Positions 18,915 to 28,434 of a stretch of 64,000 nucleotides of DNA are shown piece by piece; the first letter of the stretch is position 1; every line of letters starts with the position of its first letter. The DNA lies in the NCBI GenBank assembly GCA_009692305.1, contig SHZK01000014.1:1-64000 (forward strand). The letters are read 5' to 3'. Origin of the DNA: Gammaproteobacteria bacterium (GTDB lineage: Bacteria > Pseudomonadota > Gammaproteobacteria > Pseudomonadales > Pseudohongiellaceae). Below the pieces are notes generated by a model, which did not search any database, was not told the DNA's origin, and was given only the letters and a program-made list of their open reading frames with translations. The position numbers were made by a program, and so were the translations under genes.

Positions 18915-19913
18915 TCAGTTTGGCACAGCTTCTTGCTGTTCCAGGCGGCGCGCACCTCCAAGAATACCTGGAAACGCATAATTGCCTTCATGACAGGCGT
19001 ATTCATAGATGCGATCTTCAGCCGGGCGGCGATTCATGGCAACTTCGCCACTCCATTCCCGGGAATACACGGCACGGTCGTCTATCGTAAAGCGATAGCG
19101 GATTTTATCTGCATTTATCAAATCAAAATATTCGGTGATCTTTACGTCTTCAGTGTAACCACTGAACGACTGATAGGGATGCATGTCAATGGTTTCAACC
19201 ACCAGCGTGTCACCTTCCCAGCGACCGATTGAATCTCCCATCCACTTTGAATAGGCAACGGCATGTTGGGCATTCATGCGAATGATGCGCGCATCGTGTG
19301 CCATCTCTACCAATATCATGATGTGATCAGGAGTCTGCACAATCTGGTAATTATTGTTGTACATCACCGGCATCATGGGTGGTCCGGAACTGGAACCAAA
19401 AGAAAGCAGGCAGCGTTCACCGAGTGGGCGCAATTCTGGCCCATCGTATTCATTGACCCCGGGCATGGCCCGCAATTGCGAGCGAAAGTCTTTGCCTCGC
19501 CAGCCCTCTGCGAATGGAATTTGCCCATTTGGTGGATCTACCACAATTGATGTGCGGTATTCCCCGTTAATCTCGATCACGTTATCGCCGCGATCAGTCC
19601 AGAAGTAATTGTAACCGCCAACATCTTCGCCTTCTTCCGGAGCATCGCGGTTGGGATCGCTCGGTTGACTCCGATCAATGCCACGCTGACGCCACTCAGC
19701 TTCCTGTGCTTCTTTTTGTTCCAGCGTAAGGAAACCAGTAGTGCCGAATTCGCGTGGTCGTTCCAGCGGCGTTTGGCTGGCATTGCTCCAGATTCCCTGC
19801 AGATCAGGTGTGCCGTCAGGCGTTCGCGGCATGCTCCAGTTTTCCGCGGCAAAACTGCCGGCGGTTACGCATAACACAGTCATACCGCCAAAAATCTTCA
19901 GCAATATTTGCAT
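18915..19913 (-). CDS. Exported protein of unknown function downstream of a TonB-dependent receptor
   Basis: A 332-residue exported protein with signal peptide MQILLKIFGGMTVLCVTAGS, cleavage near FAAENW. The mature protein starts SMPRTPDGTPDLQGIWSNAS, a signature of a widespread uncharacterised family in environmental proteobacteria and acidobacteria; other blocks are YRTSIVVDPPNGQIPF, SSGPPMMPVMYNNNYQIVQT and SIGRWEGDTLVVET. It is beta-rich with no catalytic motif that I can name. The ATG at 19913 follows GGAG with a good spacing; an upstream in-frame start at 19958 lacks a ribosome site. It lies 85 bp after the receptor gene on the same strand and before a terminator, so the two are probably co-transcribed and may share a substrate. 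Confidence 0.75.
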   Translation of the reverse strand: MQILLKIFGGMTVLCVTAGSFAAENWSMPRTPDGTPDLQGIWSNASQTPLERPREFGTTGFLTLEQKEAQEAEWRQRGIDRSQPSDPNRDAPEEGEDVGGYNYFWTDRGDNVIEINGEYRTSIVVDPPNGQIPFAEGWRGKDFRSQLRAMPGVNEYDGPELRPLGERCLLSFGSSSGPPMMPVMYNNNYQIVQTPDHIMILVEMAHDARIIRMNAQHAVAYSKWMGDSIGRWEGDTLVVETIDMHPYQSFSGYTEDVKITEYFDLINADKIRYRFTIDDRAVYSREWSGEVAMNRRPAEDRIYEYACHEGNYAFPGILGGARRLEQQEAVPN

Positions 19914-19998
19914 TTTAATTCTCCATACAGAGAGTGTAGAAAGGAAAACCAGTGGCAACTCATGGAGTCGCCACTGGTTACTGGGTCACAGCGATGGG

Positions 19999-22900
19999 TC
20001 AGAACTGCCAGAGCGCGCGGACATAGAGTCGGCGACCGCGTCCGTCAAACACGCTGCCATCATAGTTGAGCGAACCGGTTTCCTTGTAAGGGATTTCGGA
20101 ATTCAATGCGTCCAGGGCGCCGACTGTGAATACAGTGGTTCCGAGACTGGAGCGCGCCCAGCCATGTGTGTAGCGATACTGCAGATCGAGCGCAGCATAG
20201 CTGTCGATAGTTTCACTCAGCAGCCCTTGCACGAACGGGTTGGAATAAGGGAATCGCAGTTTGGTAGTTAAATCGGTGTAGGATCCGATATAACGGGTAA
20301 TCGCGGTGACGCTGTGGTTACCCTGGCTCCAGTTCATGGTCAAGTGACCCTTGTTATCGGGCATTGAGCGCACCAGATTGCCGTCGCCGGTAGTGCCGGC
20401 AGCATCGTAAATGCCGATGTCCAACAGACCATTGTCGAGACCGGGCACATCCGCCAGGGTGTACTGATTGACAAAGGTGTAATCCAGACCTAGGTTGAAG
20501 CGGCCCCAATCATTGTCCCAGCGATAGCCGACTTTGAAATCGATACCATCGGCGGTGATTTCGCCGGCATTGATGGCGCCCAGTTTCAATTGGATCAACT
20601 GCCGAATCGGGCTGGGTAAGCTCTCTTCGACGCCATCCACCTGGTACAAGCGCGGATCAACCACGCAGTTCAGACGCTGGGTTGAGCCTGCACCAAACTG
20701 GGTGGCAAGCGCAGCCGGATTGCAGGGGATGAACAGTTCCGCTGAAGTCTGCGAATCCAGACTGGAGTTCAATACATAGTTGGCGTTATTGCCCACCAGC
20801 GAGTCGAACAGTTGCACCTGGCGCTTGATAGCCGAGCTGCCGGATTCAGGCAATACCCGATCCTGCACTTCGAAGCGCCAGAAGTCGGCTTGTACACTGA
20901 GGCCATCTAATCTGCCAGCCGGGGTCCACATAAAACCGGCACTAAAGGTGTCCGCATATTCGTTACCTACATCCGGCGCTGGTGCACCGAGGGTATAGGA
21001 AGACGTCAGCACGGCATTGGTAAATGTCGCTGGTAACAAACCGGCCCGCACCTGTTGATTGCGCAGTGGATCGAGGAAGGTGGTGGACGAGGAATCAAGG
21101 CCATCTCCGATAATTCCAGGATTCGGTGCTCGGAATGATTGAGACCAGGATGAGCGCAGCAGCAAGGTCTCGATGAGACGCCAGCTAAGGGCCACTTTCG
21201 GTGATATTTCAGCGCCAATATTGCCGCCGTAGTCTTCCCAGCGCACGGCTACCTGGCTTTCAACATTTTCCATGAAGGGCAGTGAGAATTCGGCGAATAC
21301 GGCGTCAGTGTCCTGATCCAGATCATAGGTGCTCACGCACGAAGCGCAGCTCAGGTTGTTGTCGATCCATCCGCGTTTGCTTGGAACACCGTTCGCGAAC
21401 GCGAGTATCGCATTCTCGGTGCCATTACTTAGGGGTGAGCCGATTGAGCGGGCATTGCGGTGACGCATCTGGGCACCGACGGCGAAGGCTGACATGCCGC
21501 CAGCCATCTCAATAAAATCGCCAGTCACCACTGCGTCCCACACCCCTAATTTATTGCGACGGTCGTCATTGAGATGGGCTTCGGACATCCAGTCCAGCAG
21601 CACATCGGAATTGGCCACATTGGGATTGGTCAGTGAGGTCAGCAGCGGGTTGTAGAACATGCAGCCACCCTTGCCCTGGTTGTTGCTGGTCAGCGCATAG
21701 GAGATTGGCTCGTAGGGTTGGCTAAAGAAGCCTTCGAACACAAACCGGAATAAAGATGTGTAGCTGCTCCAGCCGTTGGCACCGGACCGATTCAGAAAAT
21801 CGAAATCGGGTACGCCATTGGGCACACAGTCAGGACCTCCCAGTCCAACACCCGCCATGTGTGAGCGATAGCGGCTGAATTCCCGAATCTGCCGTTCGTT
21901 GCTGGAACTGCCGGCGGAATAACTCACGTCGTAATTCAGGACCCGGTCGGCCAGTTCGAATTCACCACGCAAGCCGAACTGCGCACTCATGGTTTCGGCG
22001 CGGTTTATATCATCTGTGCCACCGGGTCGAGTCAGACCAAACTGCAGCAGAGATCGATAAAAGGTATTCGGTCCGCCGTTGGCCAGGTCTGCCGGGTTGT
22101 TGGTAATAACTGGCTTGGCCCGACCAAACAGCGGTGCGTAGTTGCCCAGCTCCAATACCTGACCACGGGGCAGAGAATAAGCTCCGGGCGAGGTCAGAAA
22201 GGTACTGGCAAAGGAACGGCCGTAGCCACTGCCGCCGCGAATAGTCTCTTGCCTGGAGCTCTGGAAGAACGAGTAGAACTCGGTACCGTCGGCAAAGGTG
22301 TGGTTGAACGAACCGGCGAGACTGTCGCGTTCCTGTTCAAAAGCGAGTTGACTCCACTGTGACTCATCCACCACACAGGCACCACTGCGGCGACCTTGCA
22401 AGGCGCGCTGCCGCGGATCGCTGCCTGCAACATAGAAGGCATTGCCGCTGGCATCAGTCAGGCCGGTGGTACATAAAGGATCAGTATATACAGTGGTAGT
22501 GGCGGAGCGATCTTCCGCCAGATTCTGCATGCGCAGGGCGTCATTGAGGTATGCGTTATTCGTTCTTGCTCCAAAAGCACTGGAGGTGGCCAAGGTGGAG
22601 GGCGCACTGACGTTGCCTGCGATCAAGGTGTTATCGTCGAAAAAGTTGCCTTCGGTAACCGCGACCGGATCTCTTTCGAAGCGTTCACCCGACAGCACCA
22701 AATGGGTATTGCCGTCGTCGCTGGCCCAACCCCATATCGCGCTCGCAGTAGCGTCGAAAGCGCTACCGGCCTCCAGCATATTCTGCACATCGCCATACAG
22801 TTCCAGGCCCTCAAAATCGGTGCGCATGATGATGTTAACAACGCCAGCCACCGCATCAGCGCCGTACAAGGCAGAGCCTCCGTCGGTCAAAATTTCCACG

Positions 22901-23361
22901 CGTTCGGTCATCACCAGCGGGATGGAATTCAGGTCTACGTATTCACCGCCGCCCCGGGTCAGAGCAGCCGAAGGCACCATGCGCTTGCCATTAATCAGAG
23001 TCAGGGTGGAGTTTTCCCCGAGATTGCGCAAATTGACCTGGGCAGTGCCAGCAGTGCCCGCAACCTCGCCCGAACCCCCTTCGGTAAAGGAGCCAGAATT
23101 GATCTCCAGATTCTTGATCACGTCCCAGATTACCGCCGCACCCTGGGCCTCAATACTTTCGCGATCCAGAACCTGCACAGGTGAGGGTGCGTCCAGCGGT
23201 GTGCCGCGAATAAAGGAACCGGTGACAACTATTTCTTCTATTTCCTGTGCTGTCTCGTTGGTTTGTGTGGTCTGTTGTGCCTGTGCGTAGCTGCTGGCAA
23301 GCGCCATGGCTATGCAGGTAGCGAGAATTTTTCTGTGGGGGATTTTCGAAAACGCAGCCAT
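19999..23361 (-). CDS. TonB-dependent receptor
   Basis: A 1120-residue outer membrane receptor that would import a large ligand using the TonB-ExbBD motor. A signal peptide (residues 1-28, ending AQAQQ) is followed by a TonB-box-like EIEEIVVTGSFIRG, the plug domain (IEAQGAAVIWDVIKN, AQVNLRNLGENSTLTLINGK, VEILTDGGSALYGADAVAGV and an NIIMRTDFEG segment) and a long beta-barrel with large loops. The C-terminus ends YVRALWQF with the terminal aromatic needed for barrel assembly. This size and the plug wording fit the proteobacterial group often annotated for carbohydrate, peptide or aromatic ligands; no ligand can be assigned. A GGAG site precedes the ATG. Confidence 0.93.
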   Translation of the reverse strand: MAAFSKIPHRKILATCIAMALASSYAQAQQTTQTNETAQEIEEIVVTGSFIRGTPLDAPSPVQVLDRESIEAQGAAVIWDVIKNLEINSGSFTEGGSGEVAGTAGTAQVNLRNLGENSTLTLINGKRMVPSAALTRGGGEYVDLNSIPLVMTERVEILTDGGSALYGADAVAGVVNIIMRTDFEGLELYGDVQNMLEAGSAFDATASAIWGWASDDGNTHLVLSGERFERDPVAVTEGNFFDDNTLIAGNVSAPSTLATSSAFGARTNNAYLNDALRMQNLAEDRSATTTVYTDPLCTTGLTDASGNAFYVAGSDPRQRALQGRRSGACVVDESQWSQLAFEQERDSLAGSFNHTFADGTEFYSFFQSSRQETIRGGSGYGRSFASTFLTSPGAYSLPRGQVLELGNYAPLFGRAKPVITNNPADLANGGPNTFYRSLLQFGLTRPGGTDDINRAETMSAQFGLRGEFELADRVLNYDVSYSAGSSSNERQIREFSRYRSHMAGVGLGGPDCVPNGVPDFDFLNRSGANGWSSYTSLFRFVFEGFFSQPYEPISYALTSNNQGKGGCMFYNPLLTSLTNPNVANSDVLLDWMSEAHLNDDRRNKLGVWDAVVTGDFIEMAGGMSAFAVGAQMRHRNARSIGSPLSNGTENAILAFANGVPSKRGWIDNNLSCASCVSTYDLDQDTDAVFAEFSLPFMENVESQVAVRWEDYGGNIGAEISPKVALSWRLIETLLLRSSWSQSFRAPNPGIIGDGLDSSSTTFLDPLRNQQVRAGLLPATFTNAVLTSSYTLGAPAPDVGNEYADTFSAGFMWTPAGRLDGLSVQADFWRFEVQDRVLPESGSSAIKRQVQLFDSLVGNNANYVLNSSLDSQTSAELFIPCNPAALATQFGAGSTQRLNCVVDPRLYQVDGVEESLPSPIRQLIQLKLGAINAGEITADGIDFKVGYRWDNDWGRFNLGLDYTFVNQYTLADVPGLDNGLLDIGIYDAAGTTGDGNLVRSMPDNKGHLTMNWSQGNHSVTAITRYIGSYTDLTTKLRFPYSNPFVQGLLSETIDSYAALDLQYRYTHGWARSSLGTTVFTVGALDALNSEIPYKETGSLNYDGSVFDGRGRRLYVRALWQF

Positions 23362-23653
23362 ATCCAGCTCTCCAAATTACTTGATGTTGTTGGTATAGTT
23401 ACCTTGCAGTCATCGCGAATCGCCAACTTGGCCACTTCGGATCTTATTACAGCGCCTTTGGGTCAGGTGTATTTAATCCGGATTTCTGCGGAGTTGAAGG
23501 ACGGTAACACTGGCAAAAAATACTGTAAACAAGAATTCGTTTGGTATTTGGAATTTGCATCAAGGAGATAGAACGAGCGTTTAGGCTGGCTGAACTAGCG
23601 CAAATACAGCGCGCCTTTTCGGCGTGAATCAACTCAGCCAGTACAAAAAGCGA

Positions 23654-24907
23654 CTATTGAAACTGAAACAGCAAGGGCAGGCCGAGCATCACGCTCAGTG
23701 ACCACAGTCCATAAACAGGCAACATGCCGGTCGCCGCGCCGGTCAATGCCTCGGGTTCACAGCGCCCCCTCAGTAACTTGATGTACGCCGAAATAATGAC
23801 AATCAAATGCACGAAAACAAGCAGATTGGCGCCGGTAACAACCACACGATTCGGCGTCAATCCCCATTCCGCGAGTCGATAAATAATCGCACTGAGTGCG
23901 ACCACATTCACTAACAGCGTGACGCTGATCAAGCCGAGGTTGACACAGTCCGCCAGCCTGGAAGGCCGCAGAGTGTTCCTGCCGGCAATGGAAAAAATTG
24001 TCATCGCCAGCACCAGCAATAGCAGCCCATTAAAGAGAATGAGGAAATTGCGATCGGTGAAGGGGCTTTGCTGCTGCAGCAGCATTGCCAGCAGATACAG
24101 CGTAATCATCACCAGAAACAGCGGAGTAAACACGTTCGCAATGAGAGTGGCGAGTCGGCTCTGGCGGCGCAGGACTATGTCATAGAGGAAACTTGCCACG
24201 AGCGGCGCACAGACGAGGCCGGCCACGGCGACATTGTTGAAGTACCATTGTTGTATATCCAGGTTGAGCAGTGAGAACAGACCGATAGTCATGCCAGATA
24301 GTACGAATCCACCTAACAGGATTAATACGGTATAGATGAACAGCTCGCCGTTGTAGCGCAGATAGTTCAGACGCGCGCCAGAGTCGCGCCAGTTGGCTGC
24401 GGCAAATGTCAGTCCGAGTGCCGACCACATCACCAGAGGTGCATGCAGTGTGGCCATGATTATCGAAGAGGACGTCTGGTCATCCGGCAGCAGCGCCATT
24501 GTCACCAGCACGGCAGCAACTGCGCCGAGAATTATACGGGTCTCAGGCAATACCGGTGGTTTCCGCAGCGTGAAGTATACGAGCAACGAGCCAATTACTA
24601 TGAATGGTGCGAAGCGTGGGTAGAACCAGCTTTCCGCGATGGGAAATAGCAACGGCAGTTTAATCAGCAGGATGGCGCCGAGGCAGAGCAGGAGCAGACG
24701 TGGCAGTTCATTCGGTGGATCCGCAATAGCCTGGCTGCGGGATTTCTGGAATTCGAGACGGCTGCGCCAGAAATGCAGTAGCGGAGAGTGGGGGTGTTCC
24801 AGTAATGCCTCATCCAACTGACTGCCGAAAGTGCGCGGGTGGTCGTGATAAAACTGTTCCAGCTTTTCCGGTGTATCCAGAGACTCGAGCAGGGGATTGC
24901 TGGACAT
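23654..24907 (-). CDS. Polytopic inner membrane protein of unknown function (DUF4153-like topology)
   Basis: A 417-residue membrane protein. The first 70 residues are soluble and rich in His, Pro, Phe and Arg (EQFYHDHPRTFGSQLDEALL); then about eleven hydrophobic helices follow to the C-terminus, with a cytoplasmic-looking RRQSR loop in the middle. The layout recalls DUF4153 proteins but I have no motif to prove it. The start is the ATG at 24907, which follows CGGAG at proper spacing; an in-frame TTG at 24922 has none. A 41-codon small membrane ORF ends 21 bp upstream and may belong to the same transcript. Confidence 0.65.
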   Translation of the reverse strand: MSSNPLLESLDTPEKLEQFYHDHPRTFGSQLDEALLEHPHSPLLHFWRSRLEFQKSRSQAIADPPNELPRLLLLCLGAILLIKLPLLFPIAESWFYPRFAPFIVIGSLLVYFTLRKPPVLPETRIILGAVAAVLVTMALLPDDQTSSSIIMATLHAPLVMWSALGLTFAAANWRDSGARLNYLRYNGELFIYTVLILLGGFVLSGMTIGLFSLLNLDIQQWYFNNVAVAGLVCAPLVASFLYDIVLRRQSRLATLIANVFTPLFLVMITLYLLAMLLQQQSPFTDRNFLILFNGLLLLVLAMTIFSIAGRNTLRPSRLADCVNLGLISVTLLVNVVALSAIIYRLAEWGLTPNRVVVTGANLLVFVHLIVIISAYIKLLRGRCEPEALTGAATGMLPVYGLWSLSVMLGLPLLFQFQ

Positions 24908-24928
24908 GACATGCTCCGACAAATCTGT

Positions 24929-25054
24929 TCAGGCTGGGGAGTGGGTAGAGAACCAAATCATAACGAGCACAATTAGCGTGAACAACTGTATACCTGCGGT
25001 TTGCACGTAGATATTGCGCATTAGTTTTCCAATAAACTGACGAAAGCGTTGCAT
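24929..25054 (-). CDS. Possible small membrane protein (41 residues)
   Basis: A short reading frame from the ATG at 25054: a basic start (MQRFRQFIGKLMRN) then one hydrophobic helix (GIQLFTLIVLVMIWF) and a short tail ending THSPA. A positively charged N-terminus followed by a single helix is typical of real small membrane proteins. It lies just upstream of the polytopic membrane protein on the same strand. The ribosome site is poor (AGGA 11 bases upstream), so the call is tentative. Confidence 0.4.
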   Translation of the reverse strand: MQRFRQFIGKLMRNIYVQTAGIQLFTLIVLVMIWFSTHSPA

Positions 25055-25266
25055 TACAGAGTGGATCCTGAAATTAAATTGCAGATAGCATGAACGAATC
25101 TACTTGGTAATGTCAGGAGGGTCAATTGTGCCAGTGCAATGCTGCCAGTGTTGTCAAGATAGTTGCGTGATCGAGTGGATAAATGCATCACTTTATTCCC
25201 AAACTGGGAATTCTGCCTCGATTCAGCTATCGTGGCTGCAGTATCTGCAACCTCAGGAGTTCCGCC

Positions 25267-25728
25267 ATGACCAGACGAATAATGCTGACAATTGCCATGT
25301 GGCTTGCCTTTATACCCGCGAGCCATGCCGAAGATGTGTATCGTGACTGCATCAATCTCGTCACTGACTACGCCATCTATCGGGACAGCTTCAATGCCGA
25401 TGGCTTCTCCAATCTGTTTACCGAGAACGCATCACTGACCGTGGGTGGTCAAACCTGGGTAGGACGCGCCGAAATCGGCAAGCGCATAGAAGGATTGAAG
25501 AACGGGTCTTCGATCCGGCATTTGATGAGCACTATCAGAATCACGCCTGTGGATGCGGACAACGCAACCGGCATCAGTTACGCGACCATTTACAGTGCGC
25601 CAGCCGGCAGCAATACAGTGGAAGGGTTTGCCCTCATCGGCGAGTATCACGACGTGTTCGTACGCACGGCAGAGGGCTGGCGCATTCAGCAGCGGGAGTT
25701 GCACACTGCATTTACCTATAATAGATGA
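25267..25728 (+). CDS. Exported SnoaL/NTF2-like domain protein
   Basis: A 153-residue protein with a signal peptide (MTRRIMLTIAMWLAFIPASH, cleavage near SHAED). The mature part is a single NTF2-like cone fold: helices with INLVTDYAIYRDSFNADGFS and LFTENASLTVGG, then WVGRAEIGKRIEG, SIRHLMSTIRITPV and the final strands YHDVFVRTAEGWRIQQREL. Such domains bind small hydrophobic ligands or act as isomerases or dehydratases; no catalytic residues can be assigned. The ATG at 25267 follows AGGAGTTCC, so upstream in-frame starts (from 25183) are not used. Confidence 0.85.
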   Translation: MTRRIMLTIAMWLAFIPASHAEDVYRDCINLVTDYAIYRDSFNADGFSNLFTENASLTVGGQTWVGRAEIGKRIEGLKNGSSIRHLMSTIRITPVDADNATGISYATIYSAPAGSNTVEGFALIGEYHDVFVRTAEGWRIQQRELHTAFTYNR

Positions 25729-25792
25729 ATGTAGCAAACGGCTAGTATAAAACTGCAAGGCAGTGAGCAAGCGCACCAGATATAACTAAAAC

Positions 25793-27187
25793 CTAATCAA
25801 TAACCACATTGCGTACGACCGCGTAATAATCTCCCACGGCCCGTCGAAAAGCTGCTTCATTCACATGCTCGTCGTTGCCGTGGACTCCGGTAGCCGCACC
25901 GGTGTCGGTAATGAGCGGATTAAAACCATAACTGACGATACCAAGGTCGCGCGTGAAGTGGCTGTCCGTGAAGCCGGTGCTGACCGCAGCCAATACCCGT
26001 GAGCCCGGATGCAATTCGCCAGTCACATTATTGATTGCCTGGAACAGGCGCGTATTCGTTTCTGAAATCGCAGGAGTGAAAGCCATTATCGTTTCCACCT
26101 CGACACCAGTACCTGAGATCAAGGCCTGCAGTTCGGCAATGAATTGTTCGGCAGGCTTGTCAGGCAGAATGCGGCAATCCAGTTCCGCCCAGGCTTCCGG
26201 CGGTATTACGTTGATCTTGCTGGATCCGCTCAGTCGTGTCATGGAACAGGTGTCTCGCAGCAAAGAGTGATGTCCGGCCCGTTCTTCATGCAGTTTCGCT
26301 ATAAACTCAGGGTCTTGAATCGACAATTCTATGTTCGCGTAATAAGGCGCCCACTCGGCGTTCATGTCTACAGACAAGGCAGCAAAATAGCTCGCGACTG
26401 GCCCGATCACACGGGGCGGAAAAGGATTTTCCAGCAGCAGGTTGAGCGCCTGCACGATGCGCGTAACTGAACTGGTCGGCCGGGGTGATGACCCGTGTCC
26501 GGGAATATCGACAGCATTTAGACGCAGCCACACCGGGACTTTCTGCGTAACCTCGACACCAAACACGATGCTCTCCCCATCGCGACTACCACCGCCGCCC
26601 TCGTTCAACAGAAATCCGACCCCTTCGAAAATCTCCGGATGGTTATCGATCAGCCAGCCCACGCCATACATGCCGCCGGCTTCTTCATCGGCTGTTGCCA
26701 GAAAAATCACGTCACGATTGAGCGTCACGCCGGAGCGATGCAGGCTCAGGAACGTTGCCAACTGCAAGGCGCCGAGGCCTTTCATGTCGACCGCGCCGCG
26801 ACCGAGAATCTCGCCATCACGGATATCACCGGATAGCGGCTCAATCGTCCAGAATTCTTTTTCAGCAGGCACGACATCGGTGTGCTGCAGCAAGATCAGC
26901 GCTGGTTCATCTCCCCCTTCCAGTCGCGCCCAGATATTGCCGCGACCCGGTGCGCTCTCGGCGGTTTCGAAAGCAATGCCCTCGGCAGCAAACAAGCGCG
27001 AATAATATTCCACAGCGCGATATTCATTGCCGGGAGGATTAACGGTGTCGAGACGAATCAGGTCCTGCAGCCAGGCTACGGCTTCATCGTCGAGAGTCTG
27101 CGCGTTGGCCACGGCCGGGAACAAGCCAATGCATAAAGTAGTGAATAGGGCAGAGACAGAGCCAGGCAGCAGGCGGGAAGCAGACAC
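25793..27187 (-). CDS. Exported M20-family metallopeptidase
   Basis: A 464-residue zinc-dependent exopeptidase or amidohydrolase of the M20/M25/M40 family, likely periplasmic: the N-terminus (SVSALFTTLCIGLFPAVANA) is a signal peptide. Metal and catalytic residues are seen in LLQHTDVVPA (His and the following Asp), GRGAVDMKGLG (bridging Asp), FLATADEEAGG (catalytic Glu pair) and NEGGGG, with the last ligand histidine in TGVHGNDEHVNEAAF. A dimerisation insert fills the middle. The start is GTG at 27187 behind AAGGGG. It resembles carboxypeptidase S or PM20D1-type enzymes; the substrate is unknown. Confidence 0.9.
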   Translation of the reverse strand: MSASRLLPGSVSALFTTLCIGLFPAVANAQTLDDEAVAWLQDLIRLDTVNPPGNEYRAVEYYSRLFAAEGIAFETAESAPGRGNIWARLEGGDEPALILLQHTDVVPAEKEFWTIEPLSGDIRDGEILGRGAVDMKGLGALQLATFLSLHRSGVTLNRDVIFLATADEEAGGMYGVGWLIDNHPEIFEGVGFLLNEGGGGSRDGESIVFGVEVTQKVPVWLRLNAVDIPGHGSSPRPTSSVTRIVQALNLLLENPFPPRVIGPVASYFAALSVDMNAEWAPYYANIELSIQDPEFIAKLHEERAGHHSLLRDTCSMTRLSGSSKINVIPPEAWAELDCRILPDKPAEQFIAELQALISGTGVEVETIMAFTPAISETNTRLFQAINNVTGELHPGSRVLAAVSTGFTDSHFTRDLGIVSYGFNPLITDTGAATGVHGNDEHVNEAAFRRAVGDYYAVVRNVVID

Positions 27188-27228
27188 AAATTACCCCTTG
27201 TAATTCAATTATTGAAATTAAGCAGGTG

Positions 27229-28368
27229 CTAGTAACGACCGCGATATGTTGCCTCGGGAAAGTCGGCAACCAGATGTTGGGTTAATTCGCGCCAGGCTTC
27301 TTCCCGGCGGGTGCGAGACTCATTGAAAACAGACTCGAAAAAGCTCAGCACTGCAATCTGGGTGATCATGCGCTGACGACCTGGGTGAACCGCCTCAAGC
27401 ATCTCGTTCTCGCACAGTCCCGGCAGGTCGCGCGCCAGATCTATGCCTTGTTCTGCGGTACCGAGCTGGGCAAAAGCAGCGTTCGGATCTTCACCGACAA
27501 CTGCGAGCACGCTGGCACAGCCCAGCGTATCGGGATTTTCCATGAGGCGGAAGGTCGGATCGGCCACGCCAAGAAAACCCAGATGCGAGCCACCTTCGAT
27601 AGTCACCAGGGAAGCATTACTGACCTTGTCCGGTAAATCAGCGGCCTGACGTCGATATTCGATCAGCGCGTCCGCAGTGCCAGCGATCGCCAGATAGGGT
27701 ACTGCCGTGGTACGGAAAAACGTGGGAGAAAACGGAGCCGCCAAACCGGCGATGCTCACGGCAGCCTTGACGCGGGGTTCGCGCAATTGTGCATGATAAG
27801 TCGCGATGTTGGTGGTCAGGCCGCCCAGCGAGTAACCGCTAAGACCAATGCGATTGGCATCGATAGTGCCGGAGAATGGCTTCTCGTTTGCGGGGAGGTT
27901 GAGCACAGAGTTGATCAGGAACGTGATGTCACCAGCTTGATTGGCCACATCATCCGGAGTGGCGCCGCCTTCGACAGAGCCCGAACTCAACGGATAGTCA
28001 GTGGCCACCACCACATAACCATTGCTAGCCAGCGCTGCCATCAAATAGGGCATCTCCGCACGATTGGAGAGAATGCCATGACTGTGCACGATTAGCGGAT
28101 AATTACTATCCGCCGACGCGGGATACCAGATGGTAGTAATGAAGGTGCGTTCCGGTTTCGCAGGAGCATCGCGATTGGCATTGGTCACACGTGACCTATC
28201 GACAAACGTATAGTCGGCAGATCCCACTGCATAGGGGCCAGCTTGTAGCCAGGCGGTGCTGGGAGATTCGGGTGCAGGTTGTTGGGGGCTGGTGGCGACA
28301 TAGACGACTACGACTACCACAATGACGAAAACCAGTACGCCGGCTGCGCCTTTTAAAAACTTCCGCAT
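27229..28368 (-). CDS. Membrane-anchored alpha/beta hydrolase
   Basis: A 379-residue alpha/beta hydrolase with an N-terminal hydrophobic anchor (residues about 9-26, mostly Val), so attached to the inner membrane or exported. The pattern WYPASADSNYPLIVHSHGIL, followed by the nucleophile Ser180 in GLSGYSLGGL and a late histidine in GGSHLGFLG, is that of the chlorophyllase/PAF-acetylhydrolase-like and polyester-hydrolase-like branch, which cleave ester bonds of lipids or polymers. The acid residue probably lies in AIAGTADALI. It is downstream of malic enzyme and 40 bp upstream of the M20 peptidase on the same strand. Confidence 0.85.
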   Translation of the reverse strand: MRKFLKGAAGVLVFVIVVVVVVYVATSPQQPAPESPSTAWLQAGPYAVGSADYTFVDRSRVTNANRDAPAKPERTFITTIWYPASADSNYPLIVHSHGILSNRAEMPYLMAALASNGYVVVATDYPLSSGSVEGGATPDDVANQAGDITFLINSVLNLPANEKPFSGTIDANRIGLSGYSLGGLTTNIATYHAQLREPRVKAAVSIAGLAAPFSPTFFRTTAVPYLAIAGTADALIEYRRQAADLPDKVSNASLVTIEGGSHLGFLGVADPTFRLMENPDTLGCASVLAVVGEDPNAAFAQLGTAEQGIDLARDLPGLCENEMLEAVHPGRQRMITQIAVLSFFESVFNESRTRREEAWRELTQHLVADFPEATYRGRY

Positions 28369-28434
28369 TAACTGTTTACTCCAGTTTGGGTAATTTCCTG
28401 TTGTGCTGCATCGTGCGGTGTGTGCCGCTGGATA

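Noticed and set aside
22442..23290. 282-codon open frame on the plus strand
   Set aside because: It is antisense to the N-terminal part of the TonB-dependent receptor and shows no family motif or ribosome site.
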